Positions 1-7,994 are shown, counted from the first letter of the stretch. The stretch is 35,181 bases of DNA from Verrucomicrobiales bacterium (GCA_029213065.1 JARGPH010000012.1:47071-82251); one strand, 5' to 3'. Notes: generated by a model from the sequence alone, not told the origin. Numbers and translations: made by a program.

Positions 1-1
1 G

Positions 2-406
2 AACATCGAGCTCGACTCCGTTGCTCCTCCGGTCAAGGCAAGCCTCGATCGCGATGTCGAACTGAGATTGGAAACGACCGACTTTGCACCACAGCAGGAT
101 CAGCCTCAGGAGCGCATGACGTTTTCCTCGAGCGAACTCGACAGCAGCCCGCGCCTCGTAAGCCGTCCGCGTGTCTCTTTTCCCGAAGCACAAAGAAAAA
201 AGGGCGTTACCGAAGGTCGCGTCACTCTCGAAGTGCTCATCAACACCACCGGCAAGGTCAACGTTCGCCGCGTCCTCGACTCGAGCCACAATGACTTCAC
301 CGCGATGGCCCGCACTTTCGCCTCGAACTCCCGCTTCACTCCGCCCCGCAAAAACGGCCGGGCCGTGAACGCACTTTTCAAATGGCCCCTGATCCTACGC
401 CCCTGA
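2..406 (+). CDS. TonB-like energy transducer, C-terminal part (partial)
   Basis: The reading frame is open from the window edge to a TGA at 404-406, so the N-terminus (normally a membrane anchor and a proline-rich linker) is missing. The last ~80 residues look like a TonB C-terminal domain: a segment rich in R and P is followed by GRVTLEVLINTTGKV, then the helix and strand around VLDSSHNDFTAMARTF, and a closing RFTPPRKNGRAV. In the family this domain spans the periplasm and contacts the TonB box of outer-membrane receptors, using energy from ExbB/ExbD, which would lie upstream. A TTG at 68 could be read as a start, but the open frame upstream argues for a longer protein. The stop overlaps the start of the TPR gene, so the two are probably translated together. 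The TonB-domain call is by pattern recognition. Confidence 0.75.
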   Translation, partial: NIELDSVAPPVKASLDRDVELRLETTDFAPQQDQPQERMTFSSSELDSSPRLVSRPRVSFPEAQRKKGVTEGRVTLEVLINTTGKVNVRRVLDSSHNDFTAMARTFASNSRFTPPRKNGRAVNALFKWPLILRP

Positions 407-1785
407 TGTTTCCGATGCGCACACTTCTTCTGATCCTTGCTCTTGCCTCATCGACCGCCTTCGCCGCCGAGCCGCTCCCGATTGATCCGCTCTGGAAAAG
501 CGAAGCGTTCCGCAAAACGATCACCGGCAGCTACGGCATCGACTCACGCATCGAGCCACGCCTCACCGAGGACGAAGCGGAAGAACTGGAGATCTCGGGC
601 AAACTGCTCGCGGAAAAGAAACGCACCGAGGCAATCAAATCACTCAACGATTCCGGCATCGCCGAAAAAAGCCCCGCGATTCTCTTCTCACTCGCGACCC
701 TGCAATTTGAAGAAGGTGAAAGTGAAAAATCGATCAAACGGTTCAAAGAAGCGCTCGAACTCTTTCCCAATTTCCGCGACGCCCACCGCAACCTCTCCGT
801 TGTCTACGTGCAGGAGGAAAAATGGGACGACGCCGAGTCCCATCTCATCCGCGCGATCGAGCTCGGTGCGCGGGACGGACTCACTTTGGGGCTCCTCGGC
901 TATTGTCACGCCCGCAAAGACCGCGCCTCAGCTTCTCTCGACGCCTACCGTCAGGCCGCGATGGTGCAACCTCAGGAGGACCAATGGAAATCCGGTCAGG
1001 CACAGGCCCTCCAGATGCTGGGGAATCACAAAGAGGCCGCTTCGATCTTTCAGGAAATGATCGCGAAAAATCCCGAGAGCATCCAGAACTGGTTGGCACA
1101 GGCGGAAAGTCTCATCGCTTTAGAAAAACCGGTCGCTGCGATCGCCAATCTGGAACTCGCCCATCGTGCCGGTGAACTGGGTGCCTCGCAAACCTTTTCG
1201 CTGGGACATCTCTACCTTCAGAATGATCTCGTTGAGGAGGGATTCAAATGCTATCAAGACGCATTGAATGCTGGGACCGAAGTCCCGCTAAGGCAGGGAG
1301 CCGATGCCCTCGGAATGCTCGCAAACCGCGAGAAATGGGACCTCGCAACCCTACTTTTAAAACAATGTCAGGAGCACCCGAAAATCGGCGAAGCGGCTCG
1401 CGCGTCCGCCGGGAATAACTTCCCCGAAGAAGACCTTTCCCGCTACGCCCGTTCCGTTGCCTTGATCCACGCAGGGAACAAAGACTTCAAAGAGGGCATC
1501 GCGGGTCTCGACGCCTATCTCGCCCAACAGCCAACCGATGGCGAAGCCCTTCTCCTCCGCGCGCGCCTCCACCGCGACTCCGGAAACCGTGAGGAAGCCG
1601 AGATGCGCTACGAAGAAGCCGCACGGATCGATGCCGTTGCCGCGAACGCCTATCGCGAGCACGGTGAACTGCTCGTCGATGCGCGCGAGTATGCCAAAGC
1701 AATCGAACTGCTCGAGCGCTCCCTCGCCCTCGAGCCCTCCGACGCCGTCGCCCGCTACCTCGCAGCGGTGAAGGAATTGGAGTAG
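406..1785 (+). CDS. Secreted tetratricopeptide-repeat (TPR) protein
   Basis: The protein is 459 residues from the ATG at 406, whose A is the last base of the preceding TGA (TGATG), a classic coupled start; the ATG at 415 is an alternative and gives a cleaner signal peptide (MRTLLLILALASSTAFA). The mature part is almost all helical 34-residue repeats with TPR-type spacing, for example AEKSPAILFSLATLQFEEGE, then the segments starting NFRDAHRNLS and DGLTLGLLGY, and a C-terminal pair ending with AIELLERSLALEPSDAVARY. TPR arrays act as protein-binding scaffolds, so this is probably a periplasmic adaptor. TonB-TPR gene pairs are common in Gram-negative TonB systems, and here the TPR protein likely works with the transducer upstream. 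Substrate or partner cannot be told from sequence. Confidence 0.85.
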   Translation: MFPMRTLLLILALASSTAFAAEPLPIDPLWKSEAFRKTITGSYGIDSRIEPRLTEDEAEELEISGKLLAEKKRTEAIKSLNDSGIAEKSPAILFSLATLQFEEGESEKSIKRFKEALELFPNFRDAHRNLSVVYVQEEKWDDAESHLIRAIELGARDGLTLGLLGYCHARKDRASASLDAYRQAAMVQPQEDQWKSGQAQALQMLGNHKEAASIFQEMIAKNPESIQNWLAQAESLIALEKPVAAIANLELAHRAGELGASQTFSLGHLYLQNDLVEEGFKCYQDALNAGTEVPLRQGADALGMLANREKWDLATLLLKQCQEHPKIGEAARASAGNNFPEEDLSRYARSVALIHAGNKDFKEGIAGLDAYLAQQPTDGEALLLRARLHRDSGNREEAEMRYEEAARIDAVAANAYREHGELLVDAREYAKAIELLERSLALEPSDAVARYLAAVKELE

Positions 1786-1792
1786 TGATTCG

Positions 1793-1822
1793 TTGACAGA
1801 ATTCCCGAAGCTCGGGTGTAAT
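1793..1822 (+). promoter_or_regulatory. Sigma-70-like promoter of the DUF2233 gene
   Basis: A perfect -35 box TTGACA (1793-1798) is followed by an 18-nt spacer and TGTAAT (1817-1822). The ATG at 1832 lies only 9 nt after the -10 box, so transcription should begin 2-3 nt before the start codon and the mRNA would be almost leaderless. The site lies in the 46-nt gap after the TPR gene, so this gene can be transcribed separately. Confidence 0.6.
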
Positions 1823-1831
1823 GTGTGAGAT

Positions 1832-2599
1832 ATGACTCTCTTCCGTTGCACTATCCTTTGCCTCGCCTTCGCCGCCACTTCAGCGCAGGCCGAGGTGGTC
1901 GAACACCGCGGAGTCGCCTTTCACGTTTACCGTCTCGATCCGGCGAAGGAAAGGCTAGAACTGCACCTCAGCGATAAAAAAGGCGAGCCCAACACCTTCC
2001 TGAAACTGGCGGAGAAAGTGAAAGGTCAAAATCGCGAACTGAAGTTCGCGATGAACTCCGGAATCTTCGAGAAGACCCACCGCCCTTCCGGCCTCCACAT
2101 TGCGGAAGGCAAGACAATCACGAAGCTGAATACAAAGGACTTCGTCAAAGAGCACGAAGGGCAATTCACTCCCAATTTTTTCCTCAAGCCGAACGGGGTC
2201 TTCTATCTTTTCTCAGACGGAACCGCCGGAGTCTCTGAAACAGGTGTCTATTCGAATCTCAAGCTCGACCCCATTCTAGCGACACAGTCCGGCCCTCTTC
2301 TCGTCAATCACGGAGTGATTCATCCCGTCTTCGGCAAAGATTCGACGAGCAAAAAATATCGTAACGGTGTCGGAGTCACCGGGAACGGGATGGTAATTCT
2401 CGTTTGCTCAGTTCTCGATCCGGAGTTGGGCCTGACCAATTTCCAAACTTTTGCCGAACTCTTCCGCGACAAGTTAAAGTGCCCCGACGCGCTCTATCTA
2501 GACGGCGTCATTTCCGATATCTACATCAAAGGCGAAACCCAACTGCGTGAACGAAACTGGTTTGCCGGAATTCTCGCGATCACAGAACCCGCCCCGTGA
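1832..2599 (+). CDS. Phosphodiester glycosidase family protein (DUF2233/NAGPA-like), secreted
   Basis: This is a 255-residue protein with a signal peptide (MTLFRCTILCLAFAATSAQA). The body matches the NAGPA/DUF2233 fold: an early KFAMNSGIF segment, an FFLKPNGVFYLF strand pair, the QSGPLLVNHG motif, then NGVGVTGNG and a C-terminal DALYLDGVISDIY block. In characterised relatives this domain cleaves phosphodiester-linked sugars (mammalian 'uncovering enzyme') or acts on cell-wall glycopolymers; the bacterial substrate here is unknown. It has its own promoter (1793-1822). A second copy of the last 18 codons is found 675 bp downstream at 3221-3274, at the start of the sulfatase gene, showing that a paralogue once stood there. 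The family call is confident; the reaction is inferred from the family. Confidence 0.85.
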   Translation: MTLFRCTILCLAFAATSAQAEVVEHRGVAFHVYRLDPAKERLELHLSDKKGEPNTFLKLAEKVKGQNRELKFAMNSGIFEKTHRPSGLHIAEGKTITKLNTKDFVKEHEGQFTPNFFLKPNGVFYLFSDGTAGVSETGVYSNLKLDPILATQSGPLLVNHGVIHPVFGKDSTSKKYRNGVGVTGNGMVILVCSVLDPELGLTNFQTFAELFRDKLKCPDALYLDGVISDIYIKGETQLRERNWFAGILAITEPAP

Positions 2600-2691
2600 T
2601 CCGGCAGCGAGGAGGCCGGGAATATGACTTACTGGCCGCCATCGCGGGGAACTCGTTCGAGCCCGTTTAAAGAAGAGCCCATCTTGAAACT

Positions 2692-3120
2692 TCACCTCAG
2701 ATTCTCAATAGCCCCCCAAAGTGAATCCCGCTGAGATTTGCTGAGCGGTTCCAAAAATGATTCGCTGACAACATTGACTGACCTCTCTGCATCCTCGAAC
2801 ATTTTTTCACCGGCAGACGTCAGCTTAACCAGACTCACGCGAGCATCACGCACACTCTCCTCCTTCTCCACCAATCCAATTTTTTGCATCGGATTCAGGA
2901 GTCTCGTAACACCGGATGCGGTGAGTCCAATCTTTTCAGCCAGGTCAATTCGTCGCATTTTTTTATTCGGAGAATTACTCAGATGAAGCATGACCAAAAA
3001 CTCGGTCACACTGATGCCGAGATACGATAACGAACTATCGAGACATTTATGGAGTTTGGTTTGAAGCCCCAGAAGATTGATCAAAAGCTGGCTATGTTGC
3101 TGAATATTTGGCCCACTCAT
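2692..3120 (-). CDS. MarR-family transcriptional regulator
   Basis: The 142-residue protein has the length and order of a MarR winged helix: an N-terminal dimerisation helix (QQHSQLLINLLGLQTKLHKC), a central helix-turn-helix (KMRRIDLAEKIGLTASGVTRLLNPMQKIGLV), the wing with a conserved D-R pair in VRDARVSLVKLTSAG, and a C-terminal dimerisation helix. MarR proteins are usually repressors released by small phenolic or oxidising ligands; the ligand is unknown. It is transcribed away from the sulfatase. By eye the gene and its upstream gap are richer in A/T than neighbours on either side, and it sits between the DUF2233 gene and a DUF2233 remnant, so it may be an insertion. Its promoter contains a TTGA-N4-TCAA dyad that fits self-repression. 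Confidence 0.88.
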   Translation of the reverse strand: MSGPNIQQHSQLLINLLGLQTKLHKCLDSSLSYLGISVTEFLVMLHLSNSPNKKMRRIDLAEKIGLTASGVTRLLNPMQKIGLVEKEESVRDARVSLVKLTSAGEKMFEDAERSVNVVSESFLEPLSKSQRDSLWGAIENLR

Positions 3121-3128
3121 TTACTTGC

Positions 3129-3158
3129 ATTATACTTGATAAGTCAACGATTACGCAA
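3129..3158 (-). promoter_or_regulatory. marR-type promoter with embedded TTGA/TCAA operator candidate
   Basis: On the minus strand a -35 TTGCGT (plus 3153-3158), an 18-nt spacer and a perfect -10 TATAAT (plus 3129-3134) stand just before the regulator's ATG at 3120, with 8 nt between -10 and ATG, so the transcript should be nearly leaderless. The spacer contains TTGATAAGTCAA (3136-3147), an inverted repeat with 4-bp arms and the TTG-N6-CAA outline of MarR-type operators. Binding there would occlude RNA polymerase. The operator role is inference. Confidence 0.5.
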
Positions 3159-3220
3159 CATTTAAAAAAGGTCAATGAGTTTATGCTCTGAAAAGACGAG
3201 AGTATGAAACGCCGTCGATA

Positions 3221-3274
3221 CGTGAGACGAATTGGTTTGCCGGAATCCTTGCGATCACAGAACCTGCCCCATGA
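3221..3274 (+). pseudogene. C-terminal remnant of a second DUF2233 gene
   Basis: Codons 3221-3274 read RETNWFAGILAITEPAP and a TGA stop; the intact gene at 2546-2599 reads RERNWFAGILAITEPAP and TGA. The 54-nt stretches agree at 45 positions. Three mismatches fall in the single R-to-T codon and the other six are all synonymous, which is the pattern of two copies that diverged while coding. A weaker match (E-T) extends a few codons upstream to about 3206, but the LDGxIS block and everything before it are absent. The stop overlaps the sulfatase ATG at 3271 (ATGA), so the lost gene was probably translationally coupled to the sulfatase. The homologous body has been deleted or replaced by the MarR region. 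Confidence 0.75.
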
Positions 3275-4716
3275 TTCGGCGCGTTCTCTTTTCCCTATTT
3301 CTTATCACTCTCCTCACCCCGTTCGTGCAAGCAGACACGAAACGCCCCAACATTCTCCTGATCGTTTCCGACGATCAGGGCTACAACGACCTCGGCGTTC
3401 TCGGCAACGGCATCATCACCCCGGCACTCGACCGTCTCGCCGCCGAAGGCACCCGCCTCACCAATTTCTACGTCTCCTGGCCCGCCTGCACCCCGAGCCG
3501 CGCCAGCCTTCTCACGGGCCGCTACCCGCAGCGAAACGGGATCTACGACATGATCCGGAACGAGGCTCCCGACTATGGTTACAAGTACAAACCGGGCGAA
3601 TACGACGTCACCTTTGAGCGCATCGGCGGAATGGATCTCCGCGAAAAATTCATCCCCGACCTCCTGCCCTCCGAATACCAATCCGCAATCTACGGAAAAT
3701 GGGATCTCGGAACCCTGAAGCGATTTCTACCGACCTCGCGCGGCTTCGATGACTTCTATGGCTTCGTAAATACCGGCGTCGATTACTTCACTCACGAGCG
3801 CTACGGCGTTCACTCGATGTATCGCAATCTCGAACTGACGACCGGGGACACCGGCACCTACTGCACCTACCTCTTCGAACGCGAAGCACTCCGCTTTCTC
3901 GAAAGTCACTCCGGTAAAGATCCCTTCTTTCTCTACGTTCCTTTCAACGCACCGCACAACTCATCCGCACTCGAACCCGAGATCCGCACAAGCGTCCAAG
4001 CTCCTGACAAATACAAAAAGATGTATTCACCGGTTGATCCGGAGTTTAAAGATGTCGCGCAATACAAATACGGTGGCCCCGCGAAAGTGGTTACGAAAGA
4101 GGCCCGTCAGCGCGACTACCGCGCCTCCGTGACCTGCATGGATGACTCCATCGGCAAAATGCTCGCGCTCCTCGATGAAAAAGGAATCGCCGATGACACC
4201 ATCGTGGTTTTCTTCAGCGACAACGGCGGCTCAGGCGGCGCTGACAATGCCCCGCTTCGAGGACGTAAAGCCCAGACCTGGGAAGGTGGCATTCGCGTTC
4301 CCTGCATCGTTCGCTGGACCGGGGGAAAGATTCCCGCGGGAACGGAAAACGATGCGTTTCTCTCCAGCCTCGAACTCGTCCCCAGCTTCGCCGCAGCGAC
4401 GAATCATGAACTGCCCGAAGACCTCATTCTCGATGGCTACAACTGGTGGCCGACTCTGCGGGGTGAAACCGGATCCCCCCGCACCGAAATGTTCTGGAAG
4501 CGCCGGAATCAGCTCGGTGCCCGTGTCGGAGACTGGAAATGGACCGTGATGGGTGAGAAGCAGGGGGGACTCTTCAATCTCGCTAAAGACATCGGCGAAA
4601 GAAATGACCTCTCCGAAAAGCACCCGGAAAAACTGGCCGAGCTCAAAGCTGCGTTCGACAACTGGCTCAAAACGATGGACGAAGCCGAACCCCGTGGACC
4701 ATTCCGCGATTTCTAG
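3271..4716 (+). CDS. Secreted sulfatase (arylsulfatase A-like) with altered active-site motif
   Basis: The ATG at 3271 gives a 481-residue protein with a signal peptide (MIRRVLFSLFLITLLTPFVQA); longer frames upstream only read through the DUF2233 remnant out of frame. Sulfatase features are clear: metal-binding SDDQG (D34, D35), the CTPSR signature whose C73 would be converted to formylglycine, APH (H229), SDNGG (D317, N318) and K333 before TWEGGIRVP. The usual GKWHLG motif reads GKWDLG, so the catalytic histidine partner is D145 while K143 remains. The family hydrolyses sulfate esters, often of algal or animal glycans. An anaerobic-type maturase (anSME) or FGE would be needed and is not in the window. 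Given the His-to-Asp change, activity may be changed. Confidence 0.9.
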   Translation: MIRRVLFSLFLITLLTPFVQADTKRPNILLIVSDDQGYNDLGVLGNGIITPALDRLAAEGTRLTNFYVSWPACTPSRASLLTGRYPQRNGIYDMIRNEAPDYGYKYKPGEYDVTFERIGGMDLREKFIPDLLPSEYQSAIYGKWDLGTLKRFLPTSRGFDDFYGFVNTGVDYFTHERYGVHSMYRNLELTTGDTGTYCTYLFEREALRFLESHSGKDPFFLYVPFNAPHNSSALEPEIRTSVQAPDKYKKMYSPVDPEFKDVAQYKYGGPAKVVTKEARQRDYRASVTCMDDSIGKMLALLDEKGIADDTIVVFFSDNGGSGGADNAPLRGRKAQTWEGGIRVPCIVRWTGGKIPAGTENDAFLSSLELVPSFAAATNHELPEDLILDGYNWWPTLRGETGSPRTEMFWKRRNQLGARVGDWKWTVMGEKQGGLFNLAKDIGERNDLSEKHPEKLAELKAAFDNWLKTMDEAEPRGPFRDF

Positions 4717-4719
4717 TGA

Positions 4720-4743
4720 GGCACTTAAAATGGGGAAAGTGCC
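4720..4743. terminator. Short hairpin between convergent sulfatase and SH3 genes
   Basis: GGCACTT (4720-4726) and AAGTGCC (4737-4743) form a 7-bp stem with a 10-nt loop at the convergence of the two genes, covering the last codons of the minus-strand gene. There is no T-tract on either side, so termination activity is uncertain. Confidence 0.25.
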
Positions 4744-5453
4744 GCTCTGCTTTTGTATTTTCCACCTTCGATGACAAAGGCAACCACATAGCCCCCCGCC
4801 CCGTCGCTGTTGAAACTGGTGATGTAGACCGCATCATCTTCGGGATTGAGGGTCACCTTCGTGTTCCCCGGGTAAAGACCGGGATTAAATAAATTCTGAA
4901 GGGCCTCGTCAGGCAGTGTTATTTTCCTCTCCCCCTCCTGAACCGTGATCGCCCGATACTGATCCCGAGGCTCTGCGCCGTCCGTTCCCCAGTATTCTTT
5001 TCCATCGATTTCAATCAGGTAACGCTGCCCCTCGTCGAACTCCTTGTAGGTGAGCTCCCGGTTTTCGATTTGAAATGGTTCGAGCTGAATTTTCACCTTA
5101 ATGTCACCTTTTGTTATCGTTTCGGTTTGCTCCGGTTCGGACACCTCGCCAGTGAATGTCTCCAGATCAGTCAGGGCTTTGAGCCGGCTGGAATGAATGA
5201 ATCCGGTGCGTTCCTTTCCCTCCTTGTCCATAAAAATGACATTCGGCCACTTCATCATCCCTCCCTGGGAAACCCACACAAGCTGCCCGTGATCGACCCG
5301 CGCGATGACCTTGCTGTTTATGTCCCCTTTCTCCCTGACATTGGTATATCCGTCACTGTCCTGAACGACGCAAAACTCATCCAGTTCAGCCGCCACCGCG
5401 GTGAGAACACTGAAAAATGAAACTACCGAGAACCACGTTATGAATGCTTTCAT
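4725..5453 (-). CDS. Secreted SH3-like (SH3b) domain protein of unknown function
   Basis: The 242-residue protein begins with a signal peptide (MKAFITWFSVVSFFSVLTAVAA). Residues ~28-95 look like a bacterial SH3 domain: YTNVREKGDINSKVIARV, a central GQLVWVSQGG strand and GFIHSSRLKAL at the end, the usual pattern of a cell-wall or protein-binding SH3b module. The remaining ~150 residues contain EYWGTDGAEPRDQYRAI and a C-terminal strand-rich block (DDAVYITSFNSDGAGGYVVA); I do not recognise this part as a named domain. It lies 39 nt downstream of another secreted protein and probably ends the FHA operon. Its 3' end is 8 nt from the convergent sulfatase. Function is unknown. Confidence 0.7.
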   Translation of the reverse strand: MKAFITWFSVVSFFSVLTAVAAELDEFCVVQDSDGYTNVREKGDINSKVIARVDHGQLVWVSQGGMMKWPNVIFMDKEGKERTGFIHSSRLKALTDLETFTGEVSEPEQTETITKGDIKVKIQLEPFQIENRELTYKEFDEGQRYLIEIDGKEYWGTDGAEPRDQYRAITVQEGERKITLPDEALQNLFNPGLYPGNTKVTLNPEDDAVYITSFNSDGAGGYVVAFVIEGGKYKSRAALSPF

Positions 5454-5492
5454 GGCTGAAGTCTAACACCACATGAATTGAATAAACCAGAA

Positions 5493-6350
5493 CTATTCGG
5501 CGTCGTCAGCATCTCCCCCGCCGCCCGCCTTCGCCCGGCTGTTCATCCGGAACCGCAGGCCTCCGCCCTCTGCCTCCCCGCTCTTCTTTTCCCCGGAACC
5601 GATCTCCTTGTCCGTCGCAACTTTGACGTCGTCTTCCCGATCGGGAGTTTCCACCACCGGCACATTCGGGAACAGCCCCCCAAAGGGTTCTACCGGAAAT
5701 TCGCTGGAGGGTAAATCGGACTCTTTCACATACTGCGTGGTACCCCAGTCGTAGCCATCGCCTACCGAGACAACACGTGATTCCTCACGCTTGAAGTTCA
5801 CCTGCGAATAGAGCCAGTCGATACTGTCATCAAGCAGCTCATGCTGCGTTTCCACGGCGGCCTCAAACTCGTTCGGCTTTTCCTCGATGAGTTCGTCAAG
5901 GATGCTTCGGGCCTCGCTCAGGGTCGAAAGTGAGTCCTCAAATTTGTTCTCGAACCGCTGCTTCTTTCCCAGCTCATAAGACTCAATAAAGTCGAGATAT
6001 TTCATCATGATGTCGTGCTCACCACTCGTCAGAGCCTCCTGAGCAACCTCGATATCCTCTTTCAATTTTTCCAGGCGGTAAGCGACGACATCAGGTTCAT
6101 ACGTCGGGTGCTCTTGCGCTAAAATTTTGATCTGACGGTCGGCTTCGATGTAGCTTCCAATCGCCAGGGGCCAGAGCTCTGCCGATGCGAGCCGGTCGCC
6201 CGTTTGAATCCAGCCGTAAGCGCTTACCCACTGCGATCCTGGATCCTCTTTCTCCTCTGCAAACGCAATCCCCATCACCAGAAAGATTACAAGAGACCAC
6301 GGCCACTTGCAGCCCCGACCATCACCACCGACTTTTCCTGGATCACCCAT
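5493..6350 (-). CDS. Secreted/periplasmic helical protein, unknown
   Basis: The ATG at 6350 gives 285 residues; a TTG two codons further up is less likely. A hydrophobic stretch (WPWSLVIFLVMGIAFA) after a glycine-rich, positively charged N-terminus acts as signal peptide or anchor. The middle is helical and acidic (for example ASAELWPLAIGSYIEADRQI and FEDSLSTLSEARSILDELIE), with loosely TPR-like spacing. The C-terminus is low complexity (glycine, acidic residues and a basic RFRMNSRAKAGGGG patch). I do not recognise the family. The start lies 9 nt after the stop of the FHA gene, so the two are almost certainly one transcript, and a common complex in the envelope is plausible. Confidence 0.6.
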   Translation of the reverse strand: MGDPGKVGGDGRGCKWPWSLVIFLVMGIAFAEEKEDPGSQWVSAYGWIQTGDRLASAELWPLAIGSYIEADRQIKILAQEHPTYEPDVVAYRLEKLKEDIEVAQEALTSGEHDIMMKYLDFIESYELGKKQRFENKFEDSLSTLSEARSILDELIEEKPNEFEAAVETQHELLDDSIDWLYSQVNFKREESRVVSVGDGYDWGTTQYVKESDLPSSEFPVEPFGGLFPNVPVVETPDREDDVKVATDKEIGSGEKKSGEAEGGGLRFRMNSRAKAGGGGDADDAE

Positions 6351-6359
6351 TTTCAAGGG

Positions 6360-7994
6360 TCACGCTCCCACCTCGCGTATCAACACTTCGACCTTTCTGA
6401 GAATTTCAAAATGATCCCCCTCCGCGATTCTATAACCGTGACGAATCACTTTCGTAACCTCACCGGGACGGAAAGGTTGCTCCATGAACTCTTTGGTTCC
6501 CCACCCTTTCTTAACCAGAATCTGCACTTCTTTCCGAAGCTTCGGCGTTAACATGGTGCCTTTCTCGACGAGAAACGGAGTGACACCGTTTTCGCTCAGA
6601 ACCATCGCGAGGCTGTCCTGAAAGGCGGAGAGTTCCCGATAGATATCCCGATACTTTTTCGATTTCGCGTAGCTCTCGACGAGTTCATCAAGCTGATCGA
6701 CCCGCTCGATCAAGAGCCTGAAAATCTCCTGCTCACGATCATTCGCAATCACCATCGATTCGAAGCGCTCCGGAATCGCGATCTCAGTGCCTTTGCGACT
6801 CAGGCTCTGCGCCCGTCTCACTTCGTTGTCGACCTTGGCGCGGATCTCTTTTAAATCCTCAGTGGACTGCTCGTGAAGACTGAGCTGCTCATTCTTGCGG
6901 CGTTCCAAATCCGAACGCTCGTCTTCGAGGTTCTCGCATCGCCGCCGGAGCTCTTCTTGAACCCCGTCTCCGAACTCGTGCCAGATCGGTTCAATCAAAT
7001 CGAGCTGCGACCGGATCGCATCCGCCAATTTCTCGCTTTTCGCAAAAACGGCATCGACCTCATCGCCGGATTCATCACCACCGGGATGAACTCCCCCGGT
7101 CCACTCTTTCCAATCACTCTGCAATCGCTCAAGAAAGGCACCGGTTCGAGCGAACAAGGCAGCGCGGCTCGATTCCGCTGAATCAGCCCGTTGCAAAGCA
7201 ACCATAAGAGCACTGGACTTCTGCTCCAGCTCATCACTGGCAGCACTGTGAGCGGCCTTGAGCTGCGCCAACTCGTCCCCTGTCTGTCCAGCACTCTTCT
7301 GCAATCTCGCGAGACTACCGTCCCGCTGGTTCACTTCATAGGTCAAAGCGGCAATATCCCGCTCTTTCTGCATGAGTTCGTCACGGGTCGTGCTCAGCTG
7401 ATCACGGGTCCGGGCTTCACGCTCGACCGATTCAGCAAGATCACGCTTCGTGGAACGCAACTCTAGATTGAGTGCTTCCGCCGAGGCCTTCAGCCCCGCT
7501 TCCGAAGCTTCCAACCCCGCGATCGTTTCCTTCAAAGCCGCCAGTTCAGCTCTTGCCGCGAGCTCTCCCTCAGTGGGGCCCTTCGGCACCGCAATCGTAG
7601 GATGTGGAGCGGTCTGTCCCATGGGGGAAACCGCCGGTTTTACCGGAGGAGAAACACTGGCTGTGAGCGCAGCCCCGGAGATGACGCTTCCATTCGATTC
7701 CACCACCGAAAATTCCTCCGTTGCCAATCGAACGACGTCTCCTTCGGACAATTTCCGAGAGAGAATCCGTTCACCATTGACGAAGGTCCCGTTACTCGAA
7801 TCGCAATCGTGAAGCTCAAGCCCCCCTTCGCCGCTCAGCTGAAGTCGGGCGTGACGACTCGAAACCGCCTGAACGTTGACCTGCGCATCGTTACCCGAAT
7901 CGCGACCCAAAAACACACGACTGCCCCCCTCGGGAATCGCAATCAATCCCGGAGGAAAACTTGCCGGGTTAACTGGTTTCAAACAGAGCGCCAT
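6360..7994 (-). CDS. FHA-domain protein with long coiled coil and GrpE-like C-terminus
   Basis: The protein is 544 residues. Residues ~20-100 form an FHA domain: VFLGRDSGND (the GR pair), SSRHARL (S and H) and DSSNGTFVNGERI (N), the phosphothreonine-binding set. A proline-rich linker (VKPAVSPMGQTAPHPTIAVP) leads to a long heptad-rich coiled coil (~135-400). The last ~100 residues (VEKGTMLTPKLRKEVQILVK to the end) resemble the C-terminal half of GrpE, including EVTKVIRHGYRIAEG and a closing VEVLIREV strand. No signal peptide or membrane segment is seen, so the protein should be cytoplasmic. FHA proteins read Ser/Thr kinase signals; no kinase is present in this window. The GrpE similarity is my inference. 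A possible TATAAT lies on the minus strand at plus 8053-8058, ~60 nt from the start. Confidence 0.8.
   Translation of the reverse strand: MALCLKPVNPASFPPGLIAIPEGGSRVFLGRDSGNDAQVNVQAVSSRHARLQLSGEGGLELHDCDSSNGTFVNGERILSRKLSEGDVVRLATEEFSVVESNGSVISGAALTASVSPPVKPAVSPMGQTAPHPTIAVPKGPTEGELAARAELAALKETIAGLEASEAGLKASAEALNLELRSTKRDLAESVEREARTRDQLSTTRDELMQKERDIAALTYEVNQRDGSLARLQKSAGQTGDELAQLKAAHSAASDELEQKSSALMVALQRADSAESSRAALFARTGAFLERLQSDWKEWTGGVHPGGDESGDEVDAVFAKSEKLADAIRSQLDLIEPIWHEFGDGVQEELRRRCENLEDERSDLERRKNEQLSLHEQSTEDLKEIRAKVDNEVRRAQSLSRKGTEIAIPERFESMVIANDREQEIFRLLIERVDQLDELVESYAKSKKYRDIYRELSAFQDSLAMVLSENGVTPFLVEKGTMLTPKLRKEVQILVKKGWGTKEFMEQPFRPGEVTKVIRHGYRIAEGDHFEILRKVEVLIREVGA

Noticed and set aside
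3232-3270. Extended sulfatase start at the TTG at 3232
   Set aside because: The extra residues are an out-of-frame reading of the DUF2233 remnant; the ATG at 3271 gives the signal peptide directly.
3204-3617. Open frame of 137 codons running through the start of the sulfatase
   Set aside because: It is an Arg/His/Pro-rich out-of-frame reading of the sulfatase and the DUF2233 remnant.
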